Origin: an uncultured Rhodoferax sp.
Lineage (GTDB): Bacteria > Pseudomonadota > Gammaproteobacteria > Burkholderiales > Burkholderiaceae_C
NCBI RefSeq assembly: GCF_946221635.1
Contig: NZ_CAMIHB010000002.1
Span: 1-64,000, forward strand
Length of the DNA stretch: 64,000 bases
Direction: 5' to 3'
Shown here: one piece after another, positions 42,178 through 50,558 of the stretch
How the letters are laid out: the number at the start of each line of letters is the position of its first letter
How positions within the stretch are numbered: the first letter of the stretch is position 1
The notes under the pieces: model-generated
Seen by the model: the letters and a program-made list of their open reading frames with translations, nothing else
The model's database searches: none
Told to the model about the DNA's origin: nothing
Translations under genes and position numbers: made by a program

Positions 42178-43072
42178 GATGGCCAAAATCACCGCCTCCG
42201 TGTACACCTCCCACGTGCCGGCCATCGGCGCCGCCATGGACCTGGGCAAGACCCAGGAGGACTATTGGAAGCCACTGTTCGCAGGCTACGACTTCTCCAA
42301 GCAATGGATGAAGGACAACAAGCCCGACGTGATCTTCCTGGTCTATAACGACCATGCCACCGCTTTCAGCCTGGACCTGATCCCCACCTTCGCCATCGGC
42401 ACTGCGGCGGAGTACGCGCCGGCCGACGAGGGCTTTGGCCCGCGCCCCGTGCCCAAGGTGCAGGGCCATCCCTTACTGGCCTCGCACATCGCCCATTCGG
42501 TCATCCAGCAGGACTTCGACCTCACCATCGTCAACAAGATGGACGTGGACCATGGCCTGACCGTGCCCCTGAGCCTGATGTGCGGCGAGAAAGACCCGGT
42601 CAAGGACGCCTGGCCCTGCCCGGTGATTCCGTTTGCGGTGAATGTGGTGCAGTACCCCGTGCCCAGCGGCCAGCGCTGCTTCAACCTGGGCAAGGCCATC
42701 CGCAAGGCCATCGAGAGCTACGACGAAGACCTCAACGTGCACATCTGGGGCACCGGCGGCATGAGCCACCAGCTGCAGGGCGCGCGCGCCGGCCTCATCA
42801 ACCGCGAGTGGGACAACGCCTGGCTGGACCAGATGATTGCTGATCCCGCCGCTTGCGCCGCAACGCCGCACATCGACTATGTGCGCGAAGCCGGCAGCGA
42901 AGGTATTGAGCTGGTGATGTGGCTGATCGCCCGCGGCGCGATGTCCGACGTGCCCTACGATGCTGCAGAAATTGAAGCAGCTCGCGCCCATTCTGTGCGG
43001 GTTGCGCACCGCTTTTACCATGTGCCTGCCAGCAATACGGCGGTGGGCCACCTGATTTTGGAGAACAACTGA
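42170..43072 (+). CDS. ligB: Protocatechuate 4,5-dioxygenase beta subunit
   Basis: 300 aa catalytic subunit (also pmdB), Fe(II)-dependent class III extradiol dioxygenase opening protocatechuate to 4-carboxy-2-hydroxymuconate semialdehyde. Iron ligands sit in YTSHVPAIGAAMD, VYNDHATAFSLD and AGSEGIELVMWL; the catalytic His is in MDVDHGLTVPLSL. Near the C-terminus an extra piece (YDAAEIEAARAHSV) lies between ARGAMSDVP and FYHVPASNTAVG. From memory Sphingobium LigB is about 14 residues shorter there. The extra piece coincides with a likely repeat copy. Confidence 0.95.
   Translation: MPEMAKITASVYTSHVPAIGAAMDLGKTQEDYWKPLFAGYDFSKQWMKDNKPDVIFLVYNDHATAFSLDLIPTFAIGTAAEYAPADEGFGPRPVPKVQGHPLLASHIAHSVIQQDFDLTIVNKMDVDHGLTVPLSLMCGEKDPVKDAWPCPVIPFAVNVVQYPVPSGQRCFNLGKAIRKAIESYDEDLNVHIWGTGGMSHQLQGARAGLINREWDNAWLDQMIADPAACAATPHIDYVREAGSEGIELVMWLIARGAMSDVPYDAAEIEAARAHSVRVAHRFYHVPASNTAVGHLILENN
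42959..43007 (-). repeat. Possible dispersed repeat, copy J, inside ligB
   Basis: gatgctgcagaaattgaagc, then agctcgcgcccattctg and tgcgggttgc. agcagctcgcgc matches the reverse complement of copy C (agctgctcgcgc) at 11 of 12 positions and aaattga matches copy D. Divergent, so uncertain, but it coincides with an apparent insertion in LigB. Confidence 0.45.
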
Positions 43073-43073
43073 C

Positions 43074-44036
43074 ATGAGCAAGACCATCAAAGTCGCCCTT
43101 GCGGGCGCTGGCGCTTTTGGCGTCAAGCATTTGGACGGCATCAAGAATATCGACGGTGTGGAGGTCATCTCCCTCATCGGCCGTGAGCTGGACAAGACCA
43201 AGGAAGTGGCCGCCAAGTACGGCGTGGGCCACGTGACCACCGAACTCTCCGAGAGCCTGGCCTTGCCGGAGCTGGACGCTGTCATCCTGTGCACGCCCAC
43301 GCAGATGCACGCCGAGCAAACCCTGGCCTGCCTGAAGGCCGGCAAGCATGTACAGGTGGAAATTCCCCTGGCCGACAGCTGGGCCGGCGCCGACGCCGTG
43401 GTGGCCGAACAGAAGAAGACCGGCCTGGTGGCCATGTGCGGCCACACCCGCCGCTTCAACCCCAGCCACCAGTACGTCAACCAGCAGATCACCGCTGGCA
43501 AGTTCAACATCCAGCAGATGGATGTGCAGACCTACTTCTTCCGCCGTACCAACACCAACGCGCTGGGCCAGGCCCGCAGCTGGACCGACCACCTGCTGTG
43601 GCACCACGCTGCCCACACCGTGGACCTGTTCGCCTACCAGGCCAACAGCCCCATCGTGCAGGCCAACGCCATCCAGGGCCCCATCCATCCGGTACTGGGC
43701 ATTGCCATGGACATGAGCATTCAGCTGCGCGCGGCCAACGGTGCCATCTGCACGCTGTCCTTGAGCTTCAACAACGACGGCCCCTTGGGCACCTACTTCC
43801 GCTACATCGGTGACACGGCCACCTACATCGCCCGCTACGACGACCTGTACACCGGCAAGGAAGAGAAGATCGACGTGAGCAATGTGGCCGTCAGCATGAA
43901 CGGCATTGAGTTGCAAGACCGCGAATTCTTTGCCGCCATCCGCGAAGGCCGCGAGCCCAACTCCAGCGTCGGCCGCGTGCTGGACTGCTACCGCGTGCTG
44001 CACCAACTGGAACAGCAACTGGCGCAGCAGAAGTAA
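43074..44036 (+). CDS. ligC: 4-carboxy-2-hydroxymuconate-6-semialdehyde dehydrogenase
   Basis: 320 aa Gfo/Idh/MocA-type NAD(P) oxidoreductase (also pmdC). Rossmann motif VALAGAGAFGVKHLDGIK, the EKP-like motif VQVEIPLADSWAGADAV and the conserved GHTRRFNPSHQYVNQQI. It oxidises the hemiacetal of the ring-cleavage product to 2-pyrone-4,6-dicarboxylate. Last gene of the operon, followed by a strong terminator 65 bases later. Confidence 0.95.
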   Translation: MSKTIKVALAGAGAFGVKHLDGIKNIDGVEVISLIGRELDKTKEVAAKYGVGHVTTELSESLALPELDAVILCTPTQMHAEQTLACLKAGKHVQVEIPLADSWAGADAVVAEQKKTGLVAMCGHTRRFNPSHQYVNQQITAGKFNIQQMDVQTYFFRRTNTNALGQARSWTDHLLWHHAAHTVDLFAYQANSPIVQANAIQGPIHPVLGIAMDMSIQLRAANGAICTLSLSFNNDGPLGTYFRYIGDTATYIARYDDLYTGKEEKIDVSNVAVSMNGIELQDREFFAAIREGREPNSSVGRVLDCYRVLHQLEQQLAQQK

Positions 44037-44100
44037 GCCCGTCGCCGGGCCGCCCCAAGGCGGTGGAGCCTGGGGGCACGCGAAGCCAGACCTACAATGC

Positions 44101-44136
44101 AACGCCATGCGGGTCGCAACCCGCATGGCGTTTTTT
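44101..44136 (+). terminator. Intrinsic terminator of the protocatechuate operon
   Basis: cgccatgcgggt and acccgcatggcg form a perfect 12-bp stem with a cgca loop, followed by six T. It lies just before the DUF2721 gene. Confidence 0.95.
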
Positions 44137-44151
44137 ATTGAGGTACGCGCA

Positions 44152-44601
44152 ATGGCTTTTCCCCTGGAACCCGACACCGTGTCCCACGGCATCCAACTCG
44201 CGGTGGCGCCGGTGTTTCTGCTCACGGCGGTGTCCGGCATGATTGCCGCGGTGGCCGGGCGGTTGGCGCGCATCATCGACCGCGCGCGGAATGTGGAAAC
44301 GCGCATCAAGCAGGGCCACCACCCGGCGGAGGATGAGGACGGCTATGCCGAGCTGGCCGAGCTGCGCACCCGCGGGCTGTTGGCGAACGCCAGCATTGCG
44401 TTGCTGACCTCCTGCGCCTTTCTCATCGGTCTGACCATCGTGGTGCTGTTCCTGGGAGAGACGATCGACTTCCCCGGCTTGCGCATTTCCATCTTCACCT
44501 TCCTGGGTGGGGTGGTCTGCTTTCTGAGCGCGCTGATTTGCTTCATGGTGGAGACCTTCATCGCCACCCGCCTGCTCAATTTCGGGCGCAAGCGCGGCTA
44601 G
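44152..44601 (+). CDS. DUF2721 membrane protein
   Basis: 149 aa from ATG 44152 (MAFPLEPDTVSHGIQLAVAP). Earlier in-frame starts lie inside the terminator hairpin and are rejected. Three hydrophobic helices: about 13-35, about 80-103 and about 110-132. Between them is RLARIIDRARNVETRI, the basic segment typical of DUF2721. Function unknown. Convergent with pncC, stops eight bases apart. Confidence 0.87.
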   Translation: MAFPLEPDTVSHGIQLAVAPVFLLTAVSGMIAAVAGRLARIIDRARNVETRIKQGHHPAEDEDGYAELAELRTRGLLANASIALLTSCAFLIGLTIVVLFLGETIDFPGLRISIFTFLGGVVCFLSALICFMVETFIATRLLNFGRKRG

Positions 44602-44608
44602 CGCTGTC

Positions 44609-45067
44609 TTAGCCCAGGGGCTGCAGCAGCCCGGCCAACCGCGCCAGGGCATGTTGCACCGTGGCACTGCGCACGGCGGCGCGGTCGCCGCCAAAGTGCT
44701 GCACTTCGGTATGCACACCCGCTGGTGTGGCCCAGCCAAACCAGACCGTGCCCACCGGCTTGTCGGCACTGCCGCCCGTGGGCCCGGCCACGCCCGTCAC
44801 AGCCACCGCCACTTGGGCGCGTGAGTGCTGCAGGGCGCCAAGCACCATGGCGCGCGCCACCGGCTCACTCACGGCACCGTGGGTGGCAATCAGCGCCGCG
44901 TCCACGCCCAGCAGCTCGGTCTTGGCTTCGTTGGAATAGGTGACAAAGCCGCGCTCGAACCAGGCGCTGGACCCGGCCAGGTCGGTGCAGGCGCCGGCAA
45001 TCAGGCCGCCGGTGCAGCTTTCAGCCGTGGCCAGCATCCACTGGTGTTTGAGCATCAAATTGGCCAC
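44609..45067 (-). CDS. pncC: Nicotinamide-nucleotide amidohydrolase (CinA C-terminal type)
   Basis: 152 aa. ATAESCTGGLIAGACTDLAG carries the catalytic Ser, and VAVTGVAGPTGGSADKPVGT is the second hallmark. It deamidates NMN to NaMN in pyridine nucleotide recycling. The GTG start at 45067 touches dispersed repeat copy F; ATG 45055 (MLKHQWML) is an alternative start. It follows pgpA on the same strand, a pairing common in betaproteobacteria as I recall. Confidence 0.93.
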   Translation of the reverse strand: MANLMLKHQWMLATAESCTGGLIAGACTDLAGSSAWFERGFVTYSNEAKTELLGVDAALIATHGAVSEPVARAMVLGALQHSRAQVAVAVTGVAGPTGGSADKPVGTVWFGWATPAGVHTEVQHFGGDRAAVRSATVQHALARLAGLLQPLG

Positions 45068-45112
45068 CAGCCCGCGTAGATCGTGCGCGAGCAGCTCCTG
45101 ATTTGATAGTGA
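45062..45112 (+). repeat. Dispersed repeat, copy F, overlapping the pncC start
   Basis: accagcccgcgtagatc, then gtgcgcgagcagctcctga and ttgatagtg. The agcagctcctga segment equals copy A. It fills the gap between pgpA and pncC and covers the GTG start and ribosome-binding region of pncC. Confidence 0.7.
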
Positions 45113-45123
45113 ATCGGCGCTGC

Positions 45124-45705
45124 TCAGAGGAACCTCCAGATCGCCACCACCAGCACGGTGCAGGCCGCGGCCACCAGGTCGTCGAGCATGATGCCCCAGC
45201 CGGCCTTGGACCAGGCGTGGCGGTCGGTCTGCGGGTCCACGTGGTGGAAGAGGGCGTCAGCCCAGCCCACGGGGCCGGGTTTGACGGCGTCGAAGAAGCG
45301 GAACAGGCCAAAGGCCATGACCTGGCCGACCAGGCTGGTCGGCGTGACCAGCCACAGCACCAGCCAGAAGGCCACGATTTCGTCGATGACCACGTTGCCG
45401 GGGTCCAGCACGCCCAGGTGGCGTGCGGTGATGGTGCTGGCCCACCAGCCCAGCAGCGTGCCGCCGCCGATGAGCCAAGCCCAGCCGGTGTCAGTCATCC
45501 AGGGGCTCAGCGCAATGAAAGCCACCCAGGCCCACAGCGTGCCCGAGGTGCCGGGGGCGATGCGCGAGAGGCCCGAGCCGAAGCCCAGTGCCAGCACATG
45601 CGCCGGGTGGGACAGCATGAAGCGCGCGGTCGGTCGGGTGGAGGGGGGCGTCAAGGGGGCGCCGCTGACGGTATCCAGCGGAATCAGGGTCACGGGGTCG
45701 CTCAT
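45124..45705 (-). CDS. pgpA: Phosphatidylglycerophosphatase A
   Basis: 193 aa from ATG 45705 (MSDPVTLIPLDTVSGAPL). GSGLSRIAPGTSGTLWAW and NVVIDEIVAFWLVLWLV are PgpA family signatures; several membrane helices follow. It dephosphorylates phosphatidylglycerol phosphate in phospholipid synthesis. A longer frame up to 45807 overlaps the ABC ATPase gene end and is unlikely. Confidence 0.93.
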   Translation of the reverse strand: MSDPVTLIPLDTVSGAPLTPPSTRPTARFMLSHPAHVLALGFGSGLSRIAPGTSGTLWAWVAFIALSPWMTDTGWAWLIGGGTLLGWWASTITARHLGVLDPGNVVIDEIVAFWLVLWLVTPTSLVGQVMAFGLFRFFDAVKPGPVGWADALFHHVDPQTDRHAWSKAGWGIMLDDLVAAACTVLVVAIWRFL

Positions 45706-45751
45706 GCCCCGATTATCGAAGAGACCGGGGCCTGCGGCCACCGGCCCTTTC

Positions 45752-46516
45752 TCAGCCGTGCAGGGAGGACAGGAACTGCTGCAGCTCCGGCGTCTGCGGG
45801 CTGCCAAACAGCTGCTCGGGCGGCCCCATCTCGTGCACGCGGCCCTGGTGCATGAAGATCACGCGGTTGGAGACGCGGCGCGCAAAGTTCATCTCGTGCG
45901 TCACCATCAGCAGGGTCATGCCCTCCTGGGCCAGGCCTTCGACCACGCGCAGCACCTCGCCCACGAGTTCGGGGTCCAGCGCGCTGGTGATCTCGTCGCA
46001 CAGCAACACGGCGGGTTCCATGGCCAGGGCGCGGGCGATAGCCACACGCTGCTGCTGTCCACCCGAGAGCTGGTCGGCGTAGGCGTCAAACTTTTCGGCC
46101 AGGCCCACGCGCGCCAGCAGGGCGCGGGCATGTGTTTCGCCAGCCTGCGGGTCCTTTTGCTTGACCAAGCTGGGTGCCAGCATGATGTTCTTGCCCACGG
46201 TCAGGTGGGGGAAGAGGTTGAAGCCCTGGAAGATCATGCCCACGTGCTGGCGCAGCGCACGCATGGCAGCGGCGTTCTTGTAGAGCAGGGGCTTGCCGTC
46301 CACGGTGAGCTCACCGCTCTGGAATTCCTCCAGGCCATTGATGCAGCGTAAGAGCGTGCTCTTGCCCGAACCGCTCTTGCCGATGATGGCGATCACCTCG
46401 CCGGGCTGGACCTGCAGGTCGATGCCCTTGAGCACCTCGTTGGCGCCATACGATTTGCGCAGGCTGCGGATGTCGACGATGGCCTGGCCCGGGGTGGGCG
46501 TTTCAGCGCTGTGCAT
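45752..46516 (-). CDS. Polar amino-acid ABC transporter ATPase (GlnQ/HisP type)
   Basis: 254 aa. Walker A is GKSGSGKSTLLRCINGLE, the signature is LSGGQQQRVAIARAL, Walker B is VLLCDEITSALDPELVG and the H-loop is MVTHEMNFARRV. Last gene of the gntR-receptor-permease-permease-ATPase operon; its start overlaps the preceding permease stop by 14 bases. Confidence 0.95.
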   Translation of the reverse strand: MHSAETPTPGQAIVDIRSLRKSYGANEVLKGIDLQVQPGEVIAIIGKSGSGKSTLLRCINGLEEFQSGELTVDGKPLLYKNAAAMRALRQHVGMIFQGFNLFPHLTVGKNIMLAPSLVKQKDPQAGETHARALLARVGLAEKFDAYADQLSGGQQQRVAIARALAMEPAVLLCDEITSALDPELVGEVLRVVEGLAQEGMTLLMVTHEMNFARRVSNRVIFMHQGRVHEMGPPEQLFGSPQTPELQQFLSSLHG

Positions 46517-47153
46517 GCAATTTCCTCTCCAACGATTTGGCGTACAGGCTCACGGGGTAGCACAGCACGAAGTACATCAGCGCCACACAGCCGAACACCA
46601 GGAAGGGGCTGAAGGTGGCGTTGGCAATGGTCTTGCCCACTTTGGTCAATTCCATGAAGCCGATGACCGAGGCCAGGGCTGTGCCCTTGATCACCTGCAC
46701 CAGAAAGCCCACGGTGGGCGCCACGGCGATCTTGAACGCCTGGGGCAGGATGATGTGGCGCAGCTGCTCGCGGAAGTTCAGCGCCAGGCTTTGCGAGGCT
46801 TCCCACTGGCCACGCGGAATCGCCTCCACGCAGCCGCGCCAGATTTCGGTGAGGAAGGCGCTGGCGTACAGCGTGAGGCCCATGCCGGCGGCCACCCAGG
46901 GGGAGGTATTGATGCCAAACAGGCCCAGGCCGTAATAGGCGAGGAAGAGCTGCACCAACAGTGGCACGCCCTGGAACAGTTGCACATAGCCGGTCACGAA
47001 GGCGGTGGCACCGGGCAGCTTGCTCAGGCGCAGCATCAGCAGCGCCAGCCCGACCAGCCCGCCGCCCACGAAGGCGATGAGCGAGAGACCGATGGTCCAA
47101 CGACCCGCCAGCAGCAGGTTGCGCAGGATGTCCCACAAGGAAAAGTCCACCAT
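46503..47153 (-). CDS. Polar amino-acid ABC transporter permease (second)
   Basis: 216 aa HisMQ-type inner-membrane permease with five helices. The EAA loop facing the ATPase is EAIPRGQWEASQSLALNFRE. Pairs with the permease at 47157, three bases upstream. Confidence 0.93.
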   Translation of the reverse strand: MVDFSLWDILRNLLLAGRWTIGLSLIAFVGGGLVGLALLMLRLSKLPGATAFVTGYVQLFQGVPLLVQLFLAYYGLGLFGINTSPWVAAGMGLTLYASAFLTEIWRGCVEAIPRGQWEASQSLALNFREQLRHIILPQAFKIAVAPTVGFLVQVIKGTALASVIGFMELTKVGKTIANATFSPFLVFGCVALMYFVLCYPVSLYAKSLERKLHAQR

Positions 47154-47156
47154 GGC

Positions 47157-47840
47157 CTAGCGCCTCCCGAACAGAAACTGCGACCCGAGCCAGTTCAGCA
47201 GATGGCGCAGCGCGAAGGACAGCAGCAGGTACAGCGCACCCACCACGATGAAGGCTTCGAAAGAGCGGAAGTTGCGGCTCTGGATCAGGTCGGCCGCGTA
47301 GCTCAGCTCCTGCGTGGAAATCTGCCCGCAGACCGAGGAGCCCAGCATCACGATGACGATCTGGCTCACCAGGCTGGGCCAGATCTTTTTGAAGGCGGGC
47401 GGCAGCACCACGCGCGTGAAGGTTTGCCAACGCGTGAGCGCCAGGCTCACAGCGGCTTCTATCTGCCCCTTGGGTGTGGCTTCCAGGCCGGCGCGCAGAA
47501 TCTCGGTCGCGTAGGCGCCCAGGTTGATCACCATGGCAATGAAGGAGGCCGATTCGGCCGAGAGCTTGAAGCCCGCAGCCGGCAGGCCGAAGAAGATGAA
47601 GAACAGCTGCACGATGAAGGGCGTGTTGCGGATCAGCTCCACATACGCCCCCACCACCGCCTGCAGCCAGCGCGGCGCCAGCGTGGCGCCGAAGCCGCGC
47701 GCGCGCACCCAGGCGCAGCCTACGCCCAGCGCCGTGCCTGCCACAATGGCGGCGGCGGTGAGGGCCAGGGTCCAGCCGATGCCGGTGAGCAGCAGCGGCC
47801 ACTCCGACAGTACGGCCGCAAAATCCAGTTGGATGCGCAT
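47157..47840 (-). CDS. Polar amino-acid ABC transporter permease (first)
   Basis: 227 aa HisMQ-type permease. The EAA loop is LEATPKGQIEAAVSLALTRW. N-terminus MRIQLDFAAVLSEWPLLLTG, then helices characteristic of the family. Follows the receptor gene by 18 bases. Confidence 0.93.
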   Translation of the reverse strand: MRIQLDFAAVLSEWPLLLTGIGWTLALTAAAIVAGTALGVGCAWVRARGFGATLAPRWLQAVVGAYVELIRNTPFIVQLFFIFFGLPAAGFKLSAESASFIAMVINLGAYATEILRAGLEATPKGQIEAAVSLALTRWQTFTRVVLPPAFKKIWPSLVSQIVIVMLGSSVCGQISTQELSYAADLIQSRNFRSFEAFIVVGALYLLLSFALRHLLNWLGSQFLFGRR

Positions 47841-47858
47841 AGGCGTGCGGGGCGTGGT

Positions 47859-48656
47859 TTACAGGGGCAGTTCGCCGGTGCCGCGGCCCAGCCACTTCTT
47901 GGCCATGGCTTCGAGTTCACCGCTCTTCTTGGCTTCAGCGATGATTTCATTCACCTTGGCCTTGAGCTTGTCTTCACCCTTGGCGATGCCAATGAAGTTG
48001 GGGCTGTCTTTCAGCAGCAGCTTGTATTCGGCAGAGAGCTGCGGGTTCTTGGTCATCATGTTGCCGGCCACCGAGGCACCCAGCGCGACGAACTGCACCT
48101 GGCCGGCGGTGAAGGCGGCGATGGTGGCGTTGTTGTCTTCAAAGCGCTTGATGTCGGTGTTGCTCGGAGCCACCTTGCCCAGCTCCTGGTCTTCCATGGC
48201 GCCACGCGTCACACCGACGGATTTGCCCGCCAGGTCGGTGAAGGCCTTGGCATTCAGGTTCTTGGGGCCGAACACGGCCTGGAAGAAGGGCGAGTAGGCG
48301 GAAGAAAAGTCGATGACTTTTTCACGGTCGGGGTTCTTGCCCAGGGTGGCAATCACCAGGTCGGCCTTCTTGGTCTGCAGCGCGGGGATGCGGCTGGCGC
48401 TCACCACCACCACCAGCTCTACGGGCACGCCCAGCTTCTTGCCGATGAGGTTGGCCATGTCGATGTCCAGGCCGATGGGCTTGAGGTCGGTGCCGACGAA
48501 GCCGTAAGGCGCGGAGTCGGTCTGCACGGCCACTTTCAGCACCTTGGCCTTGAGGATGTCGTCCAGCGCGGTCTGGGCCTGGGCGCCCGTGGCGGACAGC
48601 AGGGCGTTGGCGGCCAGGGCCAGGGCGAAAGTGCGTTTGTTCAGCGAGAAGGTCAT
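47859..48656 (-). CDS. Polar amino-acid ABC transporter periplasmic receptor
   Basis: 265 aa from ATG 48656 (MTFSLNKRTFALALAANALL), signal peptide ending AQA. SBP_bac_3 family signatures: APYGFVGTDLKPIGLDIDMA, IATLGKNPDREKVIDFSSAY and AGKSVGVTRGAMEDQEL. Ligand unknown. The start codon overlaps the gntR stop (ATGA), so the regulator and transporter are translated together. The long upstream in-frame extension is inside gntR and is rejected. Confidence 0.93.
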   Translation of the reverse strand: MTFSLNKRTFALALAANALLSATGAQAQTALDDILKAKVLKVAVQTDSAPYGFVGTDLKPIGLDIDMANLIGKKLGVPVELVVVVSASRIPALQTKKADLVIATLGKNPDREKVIDFSSAYSPFFQAVFGPKNLNAKAFTDLAGKSVGVTRGAMEDQELGKVAPSNTDIKRFEDNNATIAAFTAGQVQFVALGASVAGNMMTKNPQLSAEYKLLLKDSPNFIGIAKGEDKLKAKVNEIIAEAKKSGELEAMAKKWLGRGTGELPL

Positions 48657-49432
48657 AGCAGGGCTCCTAGGTAGGTTGAGGTGTCTTTGGATGCAGTTTT
48701 GTCGGCAGAACTTGTATGCAAGCCCTGTGCCAGCCGTCGGGTCGGTTTGGCGGGCGGACTCTCGGTCAGTGGGCTCAGCGCATTGCGCAGTTCGGCCAGG
48801 GGGTCGCCATTCGGTGCCTGCAGGCGCAGTGCGTCCTGCACATGGCCGATGTGGGCCTGCATGAGCTGCTCGGCCTGCACCCAGTCCGAGGCCTCCAGCG
48901 CTTCGACGATGCGGCCATGCTCGGCACAGGAGTGGGCCGCGTCGTGGGTGGACTGGTAGAGCATGGCGATCAGCGTGGTGCGCGCCGTGTAGTCGCGCAG
49001 CGTGTCGGCCAGCAGGCTGTTGCCCAGGCATTCGGCCAGGCAGACATGGAAGTCGCCCAGCAGGTAGCTGCGCAGGCCCACGTCCGTGCCCTTGACGGCG
49101 GCCTGTTCTGTCTTGATATGGGCCTTGAGCTTCTTGATGGCGGCCTTGCTCACCTCGGTGGTGCAGCGGATCAGGCCCATCTCGATCACGCGGCGTGCCT
49201 CGAAGGCCTCGCGTGCTTCACTCAGGGACGGTTCGATCACATACCAGCCACGCCGGCTGCTCACGGTGACGATGCCGCGCGCCGCCAGCCGGTTCAGGGC
49301 CTCGCGGACGATGGTGCGGCTGCAGTCGAACAGCATGGCCAGCTGCTGCTCGCCCAGGCGCGCGCCGGGGGCGAGTTTCTGCGCCATGACGGCTTCAATG
49401 ATGCGGGTGCTGATATCGGATGCGTTGGCCAT
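48653..49432 (-). CDS. GntR-family (FCD) regulator of the amino-acid ABC operon
   Basis: 259 aa from ATG 49432 (MANASDISTRIIEAVMAQ); a start at 49453 is possible. Winged helix-turn-helix about 8-75 (GARLGEQQLAMLFDCSRTIV, VREALNRLAARGIVTVSSRR), then the helical FCD ligand domain with metal-binding His residues in GDFHVCLAECLG and CAEHGRIVEALE. As first gene of the operon it likely autoregulates from the dyad at 49464. Confidence 0.92.
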   Translation of the reverse strand: MANASDISTRIIEAVMAQKLAPGARLGEQQLAMLFDCSRTIVREALNRLAARGIVTVSSRRGWYVIEPSLSEAREAFEARRVIEMGLIRCTTEVSKAAIKKLKAHIKTEQAAVKGTDVGLRSYLLGDFHVCLAECLGNSLLADTLRDYTARTTLIAMLYQSTHDAAHSCAEHGRIVEALEASDWVQAEQLMQAHIGHVQDALRLQAPNGDPLAELRNALSPLTESPPAKPTRRLAQGLHTSSADKTASKDTSTYLGALL

Positions 49433-49463
49433 ATGGCATCCGGTGCAGCACAAAGCGTGCCAC

Positions 49464-49473
49464 TGGTATACAA
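49464..49473. promoter_or_regulatory. Probable GntR/FCD operator
   Basis: tggtatacaa is a near-perfect dyad (one arm change from ttgtatacaa), the shape of FadR/VanR-type sites, located 32 bases before the gntR start. A similar ttgtatacag occurs at 21483, upstream of the first chemoreceptor. Confidence 0.45.
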
Positions 49474-49519
49474 GATCTGCGCACCAGGGTGGTGAGCCGA
49501 TCCGGCCCGGACGGGCGGT

Positions 49520-50431
49520 TTACGCCCCCTGCTGGGGCGCGGGCTGTGCCAGCTGGGCCAGGCACTCGGCCCAGTAGTCGATGCAGGCACGGATTTTGGG
49601 CAGGCGGTGGCGCTCTTGCAGCATCACCGCGTAAATGGGCACGCGCGGGCTGGCAAAGTGGTCCTGCAAGATGGGCACCAGCGCGCCGCTGCGTACCCAG
49701 GGTGCCGCCATGAGGTCGTGCAGGCGCGAGATTCCTACGCCCTGCACCACCAGGCTCATTAGCAGGGCGGTGTTGTCGGCGCGCGTTTGGCCCTGGATCT
49801 GCAGGTCGGGCTGGCCGATGCGGCTCCAGTGGTTGAGGATGGGGCTGGCGCTGTTGGCAATCAGGTGGTGGCGGGCCAGGTCGTCGGGGTGCCGGGGCGT
49901 GCCGCAGCGTGCCAGGTAGCTGGGCGCGGCATACAGCGTGCGGCCGTACTCGCCGATCTGCCGCGCCACCAGGGTGTCGCTGGCCAGCGTGCCGGTGCGG
50001 ATGGCGATGTCGATGCCGTCGCGCGCCATGTCGGCGATGCGGTCATCGGCGTTGATGTCCAGATGCAGCAGCGGCCAGCGCTGGTACAGGCCCTGGAGGT
50101 TGGGCGCAATCACGCACTCGGCCATCAAGGGGCTCACGCTGATGCGCACCCAACCGCTGGGGCCGCTGAGCTTGCCGCTGAGTTCGCTGTCCAGCTCCGC
50201 CGTGGTGTCGAGCAGGCGCCGGCCATAGGAGAGCAGGGTGTCGCCCTCGTCGGTGAGGCTCAGGCCGTGTGTCGAGCGGTGCAGCAGGCGCACGCCGCAG
50301 GCCGCCTCTAGCCGCGTCAGTGCCCGGGTGACCTGGCTGACCGGCACGTCGCGTTCGCGTGCGGCAGCCGACAGGGTGCCCAGCTCCGCAATGCGGGCGA
50401 ACAGGGCAATGTCATCCAGGTGGAATTGCAT
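49520..50431 (-). CDS. LysR-type regulator divergent from a tautomerase gene
   Basis: 303 aa from ATG 50431 (MQFHLDDIALFARIAELGTL). Helix-turn-helix about 15-60 (SAAARERDVPVSQVTRALTR), effector domain from about 90. The GLSLTDEGDTLLSYGRRLLD segment is typical of the CrgA/AaeR subgroup that usually represses a divergent neighbour. The adjacent perfect dyad at 50456 is the probable site of action on itself and on the small protein/tautomerase pair. Confidence 0.9.
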   Translation of the reverse strand: MQFHLDDIALFARIAELGTLSAAARERDVPVSQVTRALTRLEAACGVRLLHRSTHGLSLTDEGDTLLSYGRRLLDTTAELDSELSGKLSGPSGWVRISVSPLMAECVIAPNLQGLYQRWPLLHLDINADDRIADMARDGIDIAIRTGTLASDTLVARQIGEYGRTLYAAPSYLARCGTPRHPDDLARHHLIANSASPILNHWSRIGQPDLQIQGQTRADNTALLMSLVVQGVGISRLHDLMAAPWVRSGALVPILQDHFASPRVPIYAVMLQERHRLPKIRACIDYWAECLAQLAQPAPQQGA

Positions 50432-50455
50432 GGCCCCATTGTGGGCGCAAAGTGT

Positions 50456-50482
50456 TTGGTTTTGCAATAAATGCAAAACCAA
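50456..50482. promoter_or_regulatory. Perfect 11-bp inverted repeat, probable LysR operator
   Basis: ttggttttgca and tgcaaaaccaa around ataaa. It lies 25 bases upstream of the LysR start and 77 bases before the divergent small gene, and contains a T-N11-A type LysR core. Confidence 0.65.
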
Positions 50483-50558
50483 TATGGATTTTTAGCGGTT
50501 TCCAGAGTGCTGATGCATCAATAAAGTTGGTTCCAACGTATCAACCCAGGAGAGCACC

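Noticed and set aside
44037..44080. GC-rich stretch after ligC as a further dispersed repeat
   Set aside because: It has small hairpins but lacks the agcagct core and the gctagcccc block of the repeat family.
43906..44151. In-frame upstream extension of the DUF2721 gene
   Set aside because: It runs through ligC and the terminator hairpin; the first ATG after the hairpin with an upstream gaggt is the sensible start.
46293..48674. 793-codon open frame on the plus strand
   Set aside because: Antisense to the amino-acid ABC operon; composition is typical of an antisense frame.
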